This document shows, in pieces, positions 34,351 through 44,950 of a stretch of DNA of 64,000 bases. The stretch lies in the NCBI GenBank assembly GCA_027257055.1, contig JAPVLO010000974.1:186001-250000 (forward strand). Direction: 5' to 3'. Every line of letters begins with the position of its first letter. Positions within the stretch are counted from its first letter, which is position 1. Both the position numbers and the translations under genes were made by a program. This DNA comes from Cephalopachus bancanus. Taxonomy: Eukaryota; Chordata; Mammalia; Primates; Tarsiidae. Below the pieces are notes generated by a model. It did no database searches, was not told where the DNA came from, and saw only the letters and a program-made list of their open reading frames with translations.

Positions 34351-34578
34351 TGTTATTAATCATAATCTTTCTTTTTCAGGCTTTTCTACTTCTCCAATAT
34401 ATTTTAATTTACCTAAAAAATCAGAACAATCCCTTGATATTTTGACTTCTTTAAACTCTCATATAAAAGCTATGGTAACTGATAGTCCCTGTTATATTCC
34501 CAGAACAGTAAATGACTGAGATACTAGGTTTCTTAAATTATTGATGCCTGGGTACTCTGATACTAAATTATCAACCAG
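34351..34578 (+). pseudogene. env internal fragment, copy 1
   Basis: AT-rich sequence continues env text after the Alu, with a pyrimidine-rich stretch ending in CAG near 34379. It ends where the tandem unit resumes mid-M6. There is no transmembrane subunit and no 3' LTR. Identity as env rests on position and on colinearity with copy 2. Confidence 0.55.
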
Positions 34579-36262
34579 GTCTCGGGAGGAATGCCTGAAC
34601 CTTGCAGATCAAAGTCCCACGGGCCATGATCATGCGGCTGTGCCACATCCCAGCCAATTGAGACCCTGGTCACAAAATAGACGCCTCTCACGTGCGTCAC
34701 AATGGGCATTCACAGCTCCCCAGGGAAAGGTTCGTGTGGGCAGAAGACAATGGAGTGATTGGGAGAGGAAGGGGCCCACCCCCCACCCAAGGGTGGCAGA
34801 CGGGGGACCATAACCTGGACTGCCCTCAGCATTGCCATACCACCTTTATAGCTCTGTGCCCAATTGTTGCCCTAGTTCGTGTCTGTGTCTTCTGTGAGCT
34901 CACAGGCATCTTTGCCATGGGGAATGAGTGCAGAGGGTGGAGGACAGCCTTCTGGGGCACCTGACCAAGGCACAGGAAGGACATGCCCAGTGTCTAACTT
35001 TGAAACCTCCCATGAATGACAGGCCAGGAAGTGCCTTTTCCTCTCCTATCCCTGAGGGTGACTCCTCGTGCTGGGTGTCAGGGGTGGTGTTGGTGGTGGT
35101 AGTGATTATTATTTGGATTTGGAATCCCTCTCTGTCACCCAGGCCAGAGGGCAGGGGCACACTCACAGTCACTGCAGAGTCCACCTACAGCACTCATGCG
35201 ATCCTCCTGCCTAGGATCCCTGAGTGGCTGGAATCACAGACCTGTACCACCACGCCTGGCTATTCTTTGGATTTATTATTGATAGCCGAGACAAAGTCTT
35301 GCCCCATGTCCTGGACTGATGTTCAACCTTCTGGCTCAGGTCGTCCAATTTCCTGGGTCTCCATGGGGCTGGGATGCCAGACTGAGACCCTGAGTCTGGC
35401 CTGTGGTTGTTGTGGTGGTTGTGGCTGTTATTATTTTAATCCGATAGAGTCCCACTCTGTTGCCCAGGCTGGATTGCAGGGGCCTGCTCTCTGTCACCAT
35501 GGCCCCCACCAGCGGGGCATTGGCGATCCTTCTGCTGCATCTTGAGTGGCCAGAAAGACAGGCATGCAACGCCTCACTTGGCTCATTTTTTTGGCTTCTT
35601 GTAGGGATGAAGTCTTGACAAGGTGCCCATGCTGGTCTTGAACTCTGTTCTCAGGTCTTCCACTCGCCTCAGCCTCCCAGAGTGCAGGGATGAGGGCATG
35701 AGCCACCGTGCCTGGCCTACACAACTTTATCCAGGCCCAACCGTGAGGCCCTCTCCCTTCCGACAACCTGGGACACTGGAGAGTTCAGCCGGAGTTGCCT
35801 GCCGAGCCTTCCCATGGAAAGCCCCTGGCACAGGGACGTGTCTCCACCTGTTTACCACTACTCCACAGATCTTGTTCCCTAAGGTCAATCCCCTCCCTCC
35901 TACCAGGGGCTGCCATGAGGAAAGGGAGGGCTTGACTCTCAAATCTACAGGGGGTTAGGGAGGACCGGGTGACTCACACCTCTCTCCTGGGCACTCAAGG
36001 AGGCCAAGACAGGATGATGGCCAGAGCCTGGAAGCTCAAGACCAGGCTGGACACCATAACAATGTCCCAACTCAACCCCAACCAAAACCTTGGTTGAGGG
36101 CAGTCCTCAGCGGGAGTATCTCCTCTGGCCCAGAGTTCAAGACAAGGCAGGAAGACCAGGATTTGGACCAAATGGAAAGTGTGAATGCAGTAGTTTGGGA
36201 TGCCCACCCTGAGAGGATGAGTCTAGTTGTGTGGTTTTAGAGCACCCTGAGCAACCTAGTGA
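34579..36262 (+). repeat. Tandem unit 11, right part (mid-M6 to M12)
   Basis: The unit resumes in the second half of sense Alu M6. It continues with M7 (about 34680-35080), M8 (GGT/ATT lead near 35085), M9 (near 35405), M10 (about 35730-35965), M11 and M12. Compared with an intact pair of units, about 2.1 kb from early M10 to mid-M6 is replaced by the provirus. Confidence 0.87.
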
Positions 36263-36313
36263 GGAAAGAAAAGTAAGAAAGAAAGAAGGAAGAAAGAAAG
36301 AAAGAAAGAAGGA

Positions 36314-36361
<48 letters not shown>

Positions 36362-36366
36362 AAAAA
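36263..36366 (+). repeat. (GAAA)n microsatellite
   Basis: Mostly GAAA, with two AAGG interruptions near the start. Confidence 0.95.
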
Positions 36367-39300
36367 TCCATTCTCCTGCAAACATTCTGACAATCCATTC
36401 ACTCCCACCCACCCAAATGTGAGGGTCATCCACACTCAGCAACTTCCAGCACCAACCTCCCCAAATGGCTGCCACCCTTTGGTGAAGGAGTTCACAAGGC
36501 TCCCTAACGGGATTTCTTCCAACCTCCTCTCTGAGGTAAGAATTGTGTCCCAGGCAGGCTGACCATTGGATTCAGCAACGAGGGTCTTCCAAAAGAAAGT
36601 CCAGGAACACATCCCTCACCCAGGGATATTTCTTCCAAACAATCCCATTTTTTGGTTCTAATGCCAGTTGCCCTGTGAACATACCACATGAAGTTGAGAA
36701 TCTGTGAATGATTCTGAAATTTTTGGAGACATAGTCTGTCTCTGTGGCCCAGGCTGGGGCCAGGACATGACCGTCCTTCACCATCAGCCTCAAAATTGTT
36801 GGCTCTGGCAATCTTCCCACCTCAGCCTCTGGAGTGCCCTGAACGGTGGGCACCTCATCCCAGACCCCCTGTTTGGAAGGGTGCTGAGACGGAGTCTTCC
36901 TGTGTGTGTCCGTGCTGGCCTTGGGCTCCTGGGCTCCAATCAACCTCCTACCTTGGCCTCCAAGAGCACTGAGATTCCAGGCATGGGCCAACATGCCAGA
37001 CCTTCATGTTCATTGTCAATGAAGGAACAAGGCAGGGTTGAGGGCTCAGCCTCATCATCCTAGCACTTTCAGTGGCCAAGGCCAGCAGCCTGTCTGAACC
37101 TGTGAGCAGAGACCCAAGGGCAACTCGGCGAGACCTCATCTCTACCATCCATCCCAAATGATCCGGGCATGGTGGCGTGAACTTGTCGTTCTGGCTCCTC
37201 TGAAGGCCAGGTCAGGCTCATCGGAGACAGGCTGTTAGAGGTTGCAGTGGCCAGGAGTGAGCCCCCTCCCTCAATTCTGGGCAACGGAGTGAGACTATGA
37301 TTCAAAAAAAAGGAAAAAAGGAAAAAAGTACAGCATCCATTTCTGTATGGATTTAGGATCACTGTGAACAGACAGATCATTTGGGATGGAGGCCACAGGC
37401 TTGGTCCTAGAGTTCCCAAAAGATGGTGGATCTGCAGACAATTGGGTTGTGGCCTTGGGAGGGTGAGGTGGGGGACCACTGGAGCCCAGGAGTTTGAGAC
37501 TAGCTGTGCCACATAGTGAAGCCTCATTGCTCCCTGGAACGCAAACACTGGAGTCGTGTATGGTGGCACCCGTGGTCTTAGCTACACGGGATGCGGTGGC
37601 CTCCCTCTCAGGGTGTTCCTTTGGGTTTCCCCAGCCGACAGAACGTTTGAGTCCAAGCTGGGCACTGTGGATCACAGCTGTCAGCCCTGCACCCAGGGAG
37701 GCCGAGGTTGGAGGTTGCCTGAGCCAAGGATTTGGAGATCAGCACAGGTTATGTGGCCAGAACTCAATTCAGTGTAAGGTCCTCAAGTTCAGCACCAGCA
37801 TGATGGCCCATGGAGTCCTGGCTGCTCAGCCGCCAAGGCAGGAGGACTGCCTGAGCCCAGAGGTTGAGTCCCTGGGAGGGGTGATCATGAACCTGTGCCC
37901 CAGCCTGGCGCATGGAGACTCTGGCAACACAAAAGATGCCTCTTAAATATGTCACAATGTGCATTAACGGCTCCCCAGGGAAAAGTCTGCCTGGTCAGGG
38001 GACAATGGTGTGATCAGGAGAAAAAGGGACCTTCTCCATGCCCGAAGGTGGAAGACAGGGTGACCAGAACCAGGACTGGTGGCAGTGTTGCCAGACGGCC
38101 TTAATCACTCTGTGCCTGATGATAGCCCTAGTTCAGGGCTGTCTGTTCCGTGAGCTCACACACGTCTTTCCTTTGGGACACAAATGTGAAGGGTGGAGGC
38201 TGAGCTTCTGGGGAACATGGCCAAAGGTGTAAGATGGACGCTCCCAGTGACCACCTTTGAAATCTCCTGTGAACAACAGACCAGTAAGTGCATTTTCCTC
38301 TCCCATCCCTGAGGGTGACACCTCACGCTGGATGGAGGGCTGGTGAAGGTGGTGGTGGTGATTATTATTCTTTGGAGTCAAATTCCCATCTCTAAGACTT
38401 GGGTGAAGAGGCACGCTCACAGTCACCACAGACTCCACTGGGCGTGCTCAAGTGTTCCTCTCATCTCCATCCCAGAGTGGGTGGAAAAACAGGCCTGTGA
38501 CACCATGCACGGCTAATCTTTGGATTTATCTTTGATGGCTGATATGAGGTCTCACACCTTGTCCCAGTATGGTGACAAACCCACAGGCACCTGCTGTCAC
38601 CTCGCCTGGGCCTCCTAAGGGCCAGAATGCCAGGCTGAGCCCCTGAGCCTAGCCTGTGATTGTGGTGGTGGTGGTGGTTGGTATTATTATTCTAAGTCTT
38701 AGTCCCACTCTTTCACCCAGGCCATAGCACTGGGGCCCACTCTCAGCCACTGCAGCCTCCACCAGCTGTGCTTTGGCGATCCTACTGCCATGGCCTTGTG
38801 AGTGGCTGGATTGAAAGTCCTGCGCCAACAAGCTCTGCTTATTTATGTGGCTTTTGTAGAGACAAGGTCTCGCCAAGTTGCCAGGGCTGGTCTCGAACCC
38901 AGGAGCTCAGGTCAACCTCTCTCTTCGGTCTACCAGAGTGCCGAGGTGACAAGCATGATCTACTGCACCTGGCCTCCACACCACTCTCGGGGACCACCAC
39001 GAGGCCTGCTCCCTTCCAACAACCCAGGACCCCAGAGAGGGTGGTCAGATTCTCCCGCAGAGTCCTTCACGGGGGGAGTTCTTGGTGCATGGGTGAGTTT
39101 CTGCCAGGGCTCCCAGCCTTCCTCCTACCTTGTTCTCCTGGGAGGACCCACTTGTCCCTCACATGGGGAGCCTCGGTTAAAGGGAGGGCATGACTCTCAA
39201 ACCTTCAATGCAGCAGGAACAGCTGGGAGAATCATGCCTGACTCCTTGGCACTCTGGGAGGCCAAGACGGGAAGATGGCTGGAGCCCGTGAGCTTGAGAC

Positions 39301-39530
39301 AAGGTTGGACACCACTGTAAGCCACCACCTTGACTCAAGCAAAACATAGAAAACCTTGGATGAGGGAAAGCCTCAGGGGGAGGATCGACTCTGGTCCATA
39401 GTTCAAGACTAGGAAGGAAGACCATGATGTCAACCAAATGGAAAACCTGTGATTGCAGCAGTTTGGGAGGCCCAGGCTGAGAGAATGGCCTGATTTGGAA
39501 GGTTTGAGAGCAGCCTGTGTAACTTAAGTG
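36367..39530 (+). repeat. Tandem unit 12, intact
   Basis: All modules are present: M1 to about 36720, M2 to about 37020, M3 to about 37320, M4 to about 37440, M5 and M6 to about 37935, M7 to about 38340, M8 from near 38345, M9 from near 38660, M10 about 38990-39215, M11 and M12 to the tract. Confidence 0.88.
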
Positions 39531-39683
39531 AAGAAAGAAAAGAAAGAAAGAAAGAAAGAAGGAAGGAAGGAAGGAAGGAAGGAAGGAAGGAAGGAAGGAA
39601 GGAAGAATGGAAGGAAGAAAGGAAGGGAGGAAGAAAGGAAGAAAAACAGGAAGGAAAGAAAGGAAGATAGATAGATAGAAAGA
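39531..39683 (+). repeat. (GAAA)n-(GGAA)n-(GATA) tract
   Basis: A GAAA start, about 11 GGAA copies (about 39560-39604), mixed units, then three GATA copies near 39666-39678. The GATA end is private to this tract. Confidence 0.94.
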
Positions 39684-42600
39684 ACTCCATTCTCCTGCAA
39701 ACTTTCTCCCCTCAGTTCTTCCCCTGCCCCCCCACATGTGAGGGTGCCCCAAGCCTGGCACCTTTCAACCTCAACACCACCAAGTTGCTGCCACCAGTTT
39801 GGTGAGGGAGTTCCCATGCTCCCTGGCCATGTATCTTCCGGCTCTCCTCTCTGAGGTGTGAAATATGCCCCAGGCAGGCCAATACTCTGACTCAGCAAAT
39901 AGGACCTTCTGCCAAGAAACCCCAGGGACACATCCCTCACCCGGGGACATTTCTTCCCCCAACACCATTTTTCCTGGCTCTAAAGTCAGTCGCCTGTGAA
40001 CACATGATGCACAGTTGAGAATCTGTGTACGATTCTCATGATTTTGGAAGCAGTGCTTGTCTCTGTGGCCCAAGCTGGTGCCCGGGGACACAGCCATCAT
40101 TCACCACCAGCCTCAAACTCACAGACTCCAGAGATCCTTCCCCCTCAGCCACCAGAGTGCCCGGGTTGATGGGCACCTGGACCCTAGACCCCCTGTTTGG
40201 ATGGGTGCAAAAAGACTCTCTCTGTGTGGCCCAGACTGGCCTTTGGCTCCTGGGCTTTTGCCATCCTCCCCCCTCAGCCTCATAGAGTGCTGGGATTCCA
40301 AACGTGGTCCACCGCACCAGGCTTTCTTGTTCATTTTTGGCAAAGGATCATGGCCGGGATGGGGCTCGGCCTCATCATCCTAGCACTTTGGGAGATCGAG
40401 GTCAGTGGCCGGCCGAGCCTGTGTACCAAGACCCTCCTGGGCAGCTCAGCAAGACTCGTTTCTACCCTCCATCCCAAATGAGCTGGCATGGTGGCACATG
40501 CCTGTTGTTCAGGCTCCTCAGATGGCCAGGGAAAGGTTTGTGGGAGCCCCAAGGGATTAGGTTGTGGGAGCCCCGAGGGATTAGGTTGTGGTGGCCAGAA
40601 GTGAGCCACCGCCCTCCAGCCTGGGTGACAGTGTGAGACTCCTACTCAAAGAAAAGAAGGAAAAAAGGAAATGAAAGAAGAGCATCCATTTGTGTATGGA
40701 GCTGGGAACATTGTGAACAGACAGAGATCATTTGGGAAGGAGGCCCTAGCCTTCGGTCTAGAGTCCCTGAAAGTCAGTGGATCGGTAGACAATTGGTCTG
40801 GCTTTGGAAGGCCAAGATGGGGGACCGCTGGTGCCCGGGGCTTTGGGACTAGCCTGGGCCACATAGCAAGACCTCGTCGCTCCACTGAATGCAAACACTG
40901 GATTCACACGTGGTGTTGCCCATGGTCTCCGGTACACGGGATGCAATGTCCTTCATCCTGGGGAATTTCTTTGCGTCACTCCCGCCAACAGAATGTATGT
41001 GTCCAGGCCAGCACCATGGCTCATGGTCTTCAGCCCCGTGCCCTGGGATGCTGAGGCGGGAGGCTGCCTGAGCCCAGGGGTAGACTGCAGCTCGTGTGAA
41101 GTGGCCAGACCTCGTGTCAGTGAGAGGTACACATAATCAAGTCAAGCGTGATGGCCCACAGTGTCCCAGCTGCTCAGGTGCTGAGGCAGGATTACCACCT
41201 GAGCCCTGCAGATTGCGGCCCCATGAGCCATGATTGTGCTGCCTCACCCCAGCCCTGCAGATGGAGACTCTGGAAACACAAATGATGCCTCTCATATGCA
41301 TCATGATGGGCTTCCATGGCTTCCAAGGGAAAGGTCCATCTGGGAGAGCAATGATGGTGTGATTGGGAGAGGAAATGGCCCTCCCTCAACCTAAAAGTGG
41401 CAGACCGGGCGACCAGAACCTGGGCTGGCCACTGTGTTGCAGAACTGCTTTGATTGCTCTGTGCCCGATGTCCACCCTAAATCAGGGTTCTGTGAGCTCA
41501 CATGCTTCTTTGCTGTGGGGCCTGAGTGTGGAGGGTGGAGGCAAGCCTTCTGGGACGTGTAACCAAAGGCATGGGATGGACGTGCCCAGTGGTCACCTTA
41601 GAAAACTCCTGCAAATGACAGGGGGGAAAGTGTCTTTTTCACTCTCATCCCTGAGGGTGACTCCTTGTGTGGGGTGGCAGGAGTGTTGTTGGTGGTGGTA
41701 GTGGTAATTATTTTTTATTTGGAGTTGGAATCCCACTCTGTCGTCCAGGCCTTAGTTCAGGGGCACGTTCACAGCCACCGCGGACTCCAGTTGCCAGGCC
41801 CAGGTGATCGTCCAGGCCACAACAGCCCCTGAGTTGCTGTAGTCACCAACCTGCGAAACCACGCCTGGCTAATCTTTGAATTTATTTTTGTTTCCCGAGA
41901 TGAGGTCTTGCCAGTGTCCCAGACTGGTCTTGAACCCACAGGCTCAGACCGTTCACTCGCCTCAGACTAAAAGGGCCAGGATGCCAGCCTGAGCTCCTGA
42001 GTCCAGCTTGTGGTTTGTGACAGTGGTGGTTGGTATCATCATGCTGCATCGGAGTCATGCTCTATCACCCAGGCCGTAACGCAGGGGCTCACTCTCGACC
42101 ACCGTGGCCTCCATCGCCTGGGCTCCAGCAATCCTATTACTGTGGTCACCCAAGGGGGTGGAATGACAGGCATGTGACACCACGCTTGGTTCATTATTTT
42201 GGTGTCTTGTAGAGATAAGCCTTCCCCATGGTTCCCGGGCTGGTTCAATCCTGAGGGTTCAGGCCATCTTCTCGCCTTGGCCTCCCAAAGCACCCAATGA
42301 CAGGCATGAGCCCCTGCCCCCAGCCTTCACATCCCTCTCGGGACCCACTGCAAGGACAGCTTTCTTCAGACAACCCGGGACCCTGGCGAGGAAAGCCAGA
42401 GTCCCCCACCGAACTCGCCACAGAGGAGCGCATGGCGCAGGGGTGTGTCTCTGCTGGGGTGTGCACCAATCCACACACATCAATCACCAGGGTTGACCTG
42501 CTCACTCATCCCAGGTGCCACCTTGGGGATAAAGAAGACGTGACTCTCAAACCGTGGGGAGAGGCGGCAGGTCAACTCATGGCTGTCTCCTTGGCACTTG

Positions 42601-42875
42601 GGGAGGCCAAGACAGAAAGATGACCAGAGCCTGGGAGCTGAGACCATACTGGACACCATAGTGAGCCATCACCTTGACCCCAAGCAAAACCCAGAAAACC
42701 ATGGATGAGGGAAGGCCTTGGCAGGAGGATTGCCTCCTTCCCAGAATCCAAGACCAGGCTGGAAGACCAGGATGTCAACCAACTGGAAAGACTGTGATCA
42801 CAGCAGTTTCAGAGTCCCAGGACAAGAGGATCAGTCAAGTTGGGTGGTTTGAGAGCAAGCTGGGGAACCTAGTGA
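39684..42875 (+). repeat. Tandem unit 13, intact
   Basis: All modules are present: M1 to about 40040, M2 to about 40340, M3 (with a local 20-bp duplication near 40545-40585) to about 40675, M4 to about 40790, M5 and M6 to about 41280, M7 to about 41690, M8 from near 41690, M9 from near 42010, M10 about 42330-42575, M11 and M12. The short duplication in M3 is 'gggagccccgagggattagg' and its near-copy. Confidence 0.87.
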
Positions 42876-43002
42876 GGAAAGAAAAGAAAGAAAGGAAGGA
42901 AGGAAGGAAGGATGGAAGGAAGGAAGGAAGGAAGGAAGGAAGGAAGGAAGGAAGGAAGGAAGGAAGGAAAGAAGGAAGGAAAGAAAGAAAGAAAGAAAGA
43001 AA
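42876..43002 (+). repeat. (GGAA)n-rich microsatellite
   Basis: A GGAA run of about 20 copies (about 42893-42970), interrupted by one GGAT, with GAAA at both ends. Confidence 0.95.
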
Positions 43003-44774
43003 TCCATTCCCTGCAAATCTTCTGCCCTCTGTCCTTCACCACTGGCCCCCCAATATGTGAGGGTCCCCCAAGCTCTGCACCTTCCAGTCCCAGTCCTCTC
43101 AATGGCTTCTCCCACATTAGTGCAGGATTTCCCGAGGTTCACCTGCTGGGTTCCTGCCAGCTTTCCTCTCCGAGGGGAGAAATGTGCCCCAGGCAGGCCG
43201 ACCCTCTGACTTGGCAATGAAGACCTGCCAAGAAAGGCAAGGAACACAACCCTCACCCGGGGATAGCCCTTCCCCCAATCCCAATTTTCATGGCTCTAAA
43301 GCCAGTCACTCCATGAACACACCATGCCCAGTTTAGAATCTGTCCATCACTCTGTGCCCAATGACCGCCCTAGCACAAGGCCTTCTGTTCCATGAGGTCA
43401 CACATGTCTTTTCTGTGGGGCACAAGTGTGGAGTGTTAGGCAGCCCTTCTGGGGCATATGGCTGAAGTTGCGGGACCACCGTGCCTGGTTGCCACCTTTG
43501 AAATCTCCCATGATTGACAGGCTGAAAAGTGTCTTTTCCTCTCCCATCCCTGAGGGTGACTCTTCGCACTGGGTGGCAGGGGTGGTGGTGGTGGTGGTGG
43601 TGGTGTTGGTGGTGGTGGTGGTGGTGATTATTATTATTTGGAATCTAAATCCTGCTCAGTCACCCAGGCCATAGTGCAGGGTCATGCTCATGGCCCCTGT
43701 GGACTCCTGCCTCCGATCTCCAAGTGCCCAAAACCACAGGCCTGTGCCAGCATGCCCGGCTAATCTTTAGATTTATTTTTGATGACCAAAACGAGGTATC
43801 TCGCTTTGTCCAGAGCTGGTGTCAAACCTACAGGCTCAGGCTGTCCACACACCTGGGACTCTGAAGGACTGGAATGCCAGGCTTAGCCCCTGAGCCTGGC
43901 CTGTAATTGTGGTGGTGGTGGTGGTAGTTATAATACTGTGAGTTGGAGTCCCGCTTTTTAGCACAGGCCGGAGCACAGGGGCCCACTCTTGGACATGGCT
44001 GCCTCCACTGCCTGGGCTCTGGTTATCGTCCCACTTCCACATCCCGAGTGGCCAGAAGGACAGGTGTGCAAGACCATGCTGGGCTCAATTTTTGTCTTGT
44101 AAAGATGAGGTCTCATCGAGGTTCCTGGGCTAGTCTCAAATCCGGAGGCTCTGGTCATCCTCTTGCCTCAGCATCCCAGAGCACTGGGATGACAGGCGTG
44201 AGCCCCAATGCCTGGCCTCCACACCCTTTTCAGGGCCCCATGGAGAGGCCCACTCCCTTTCAATGACCCGGGACCCCAGAGAGGGAAGCTGGCATTGCCA
44301 GCTGAGCCCACACAGGGGGAAGTGACTGCTGCAGAGGTATGTCTCCACCAGGGAGAACACCCCTCCTCCTGCCTTATTCCCCAGGGTGGACCTGCTCACT
44401 CCTCCCAAGGTCTGCCTCAGTGAAAGGAAGGGCAAGATTCTCACATGTTTAGGGGGGTGGGGGCGACTGGGCAATTCACATCTGTCTCTTTGGCACTAGG
44501 CAAGGCCTAGACACGAAAATGGCTGGAGTCTGGGAACTCGAAACCAGGCTGGACACCATAGCAAGCCCCCATCTCGGCCCTAAGAAAAACCCACAAAACC
44601 TTGGGTGAGGTCAGGCTTCGGCAGGAGGATCGCCTCTGGCACAGAGTTTAAAACCCAGTGGAAACATCAGGATATCCACCAAATAAAAAGCCTGTGACTG
44701 CAGCAGTTTGTGAGGCCCAGGCTGAGAGGATGGCCCTTGTAGTGCAGTTTGAGAACAGCCTGAGCAACCTAGTA
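43003..44774 (+). repeat. Tandem unit 14, deleted from end of M1 to mid-M7 (1.8 kb)
   Basis: Leader M1 runs to about 43341, then jumps to mid-M7 near 43345, removing all of M2-M6 and half of M7 (about 1.4 kb). It continues with the longest GGT tract in the window (43581-43626), M8, M9, M10, M11 and M12. Confidence 0.88.
43581..43638 (+). repeat. (GGT)n(ATT)n composite microsatellite leading M8
   Basis: About 15 GGT-type copies with one GTT interruption, followed by ATTATTATTATT and then the start of an antisense Alu. On the minus strand this is Alu end followed by (AAT)n(ACC)n, so it probably derives from the Alu poly(A) tail. Shorter versions lead M8 and M9 in most units. Confidence 0.85.
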
Positions 44775-44890
44775 AGGAAAGAAAAGACAGAAAGTAAGAA
44801 AGAACATAAAAAAGAAAGAAAGGAAGGAAGGAAGGAAGGAAGGAAGGAAGGAAGGAAGGAAGGAAGGAAGAAGGAAGGAAAGAAAGAAAA

Positions 44891-44926
<36 letters not shown>

Positions 44927-44950
44927 AAAAGAAAGAAAGAAAGAAAGAAA
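44775..44950 (+). repeat. (GAAA)n/(GGAA)n tract
   Basis: A degenerate start, about 12 GGAA copies near 44820-44868, then GAAA to the end. Confidence 0.95.

Larger units (their letters stand above)
30754..34578 (+). mobile_element. HERV-K (HML)-type provirus remnant, copy 1
   Basis: An AT-rich island in a GC-rich array. In order: a 5' LTR, a tRNA-Lys-like primer binding site, a 5' gag fragment, the RNase H/integrase end of pol, and env fragments. No 3' LTR is found: env text passes directly into mid-M6 of the repeat unit near 34578. Most of gag, protease and reverse transcriptase are missing. Copy 2 at 55763-59545 has the same structure and junctions. The element resembles the HML betaretrovirus-like group. 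HERV-K14C (HML-9) is my candidate because it is known to be enriched on Y, but I cannot confirm the subfamily. It cannot encode functional proteins. Confidence 0.88.

Noticed and set aside
34351..34578. A 3' LTR at the end of provirus copy 1
   Set aside because: No sequence like 30754-31817 appears before the repeat unit resumes. The text still reads as env-like and matches copy 2 at 59324-59545.
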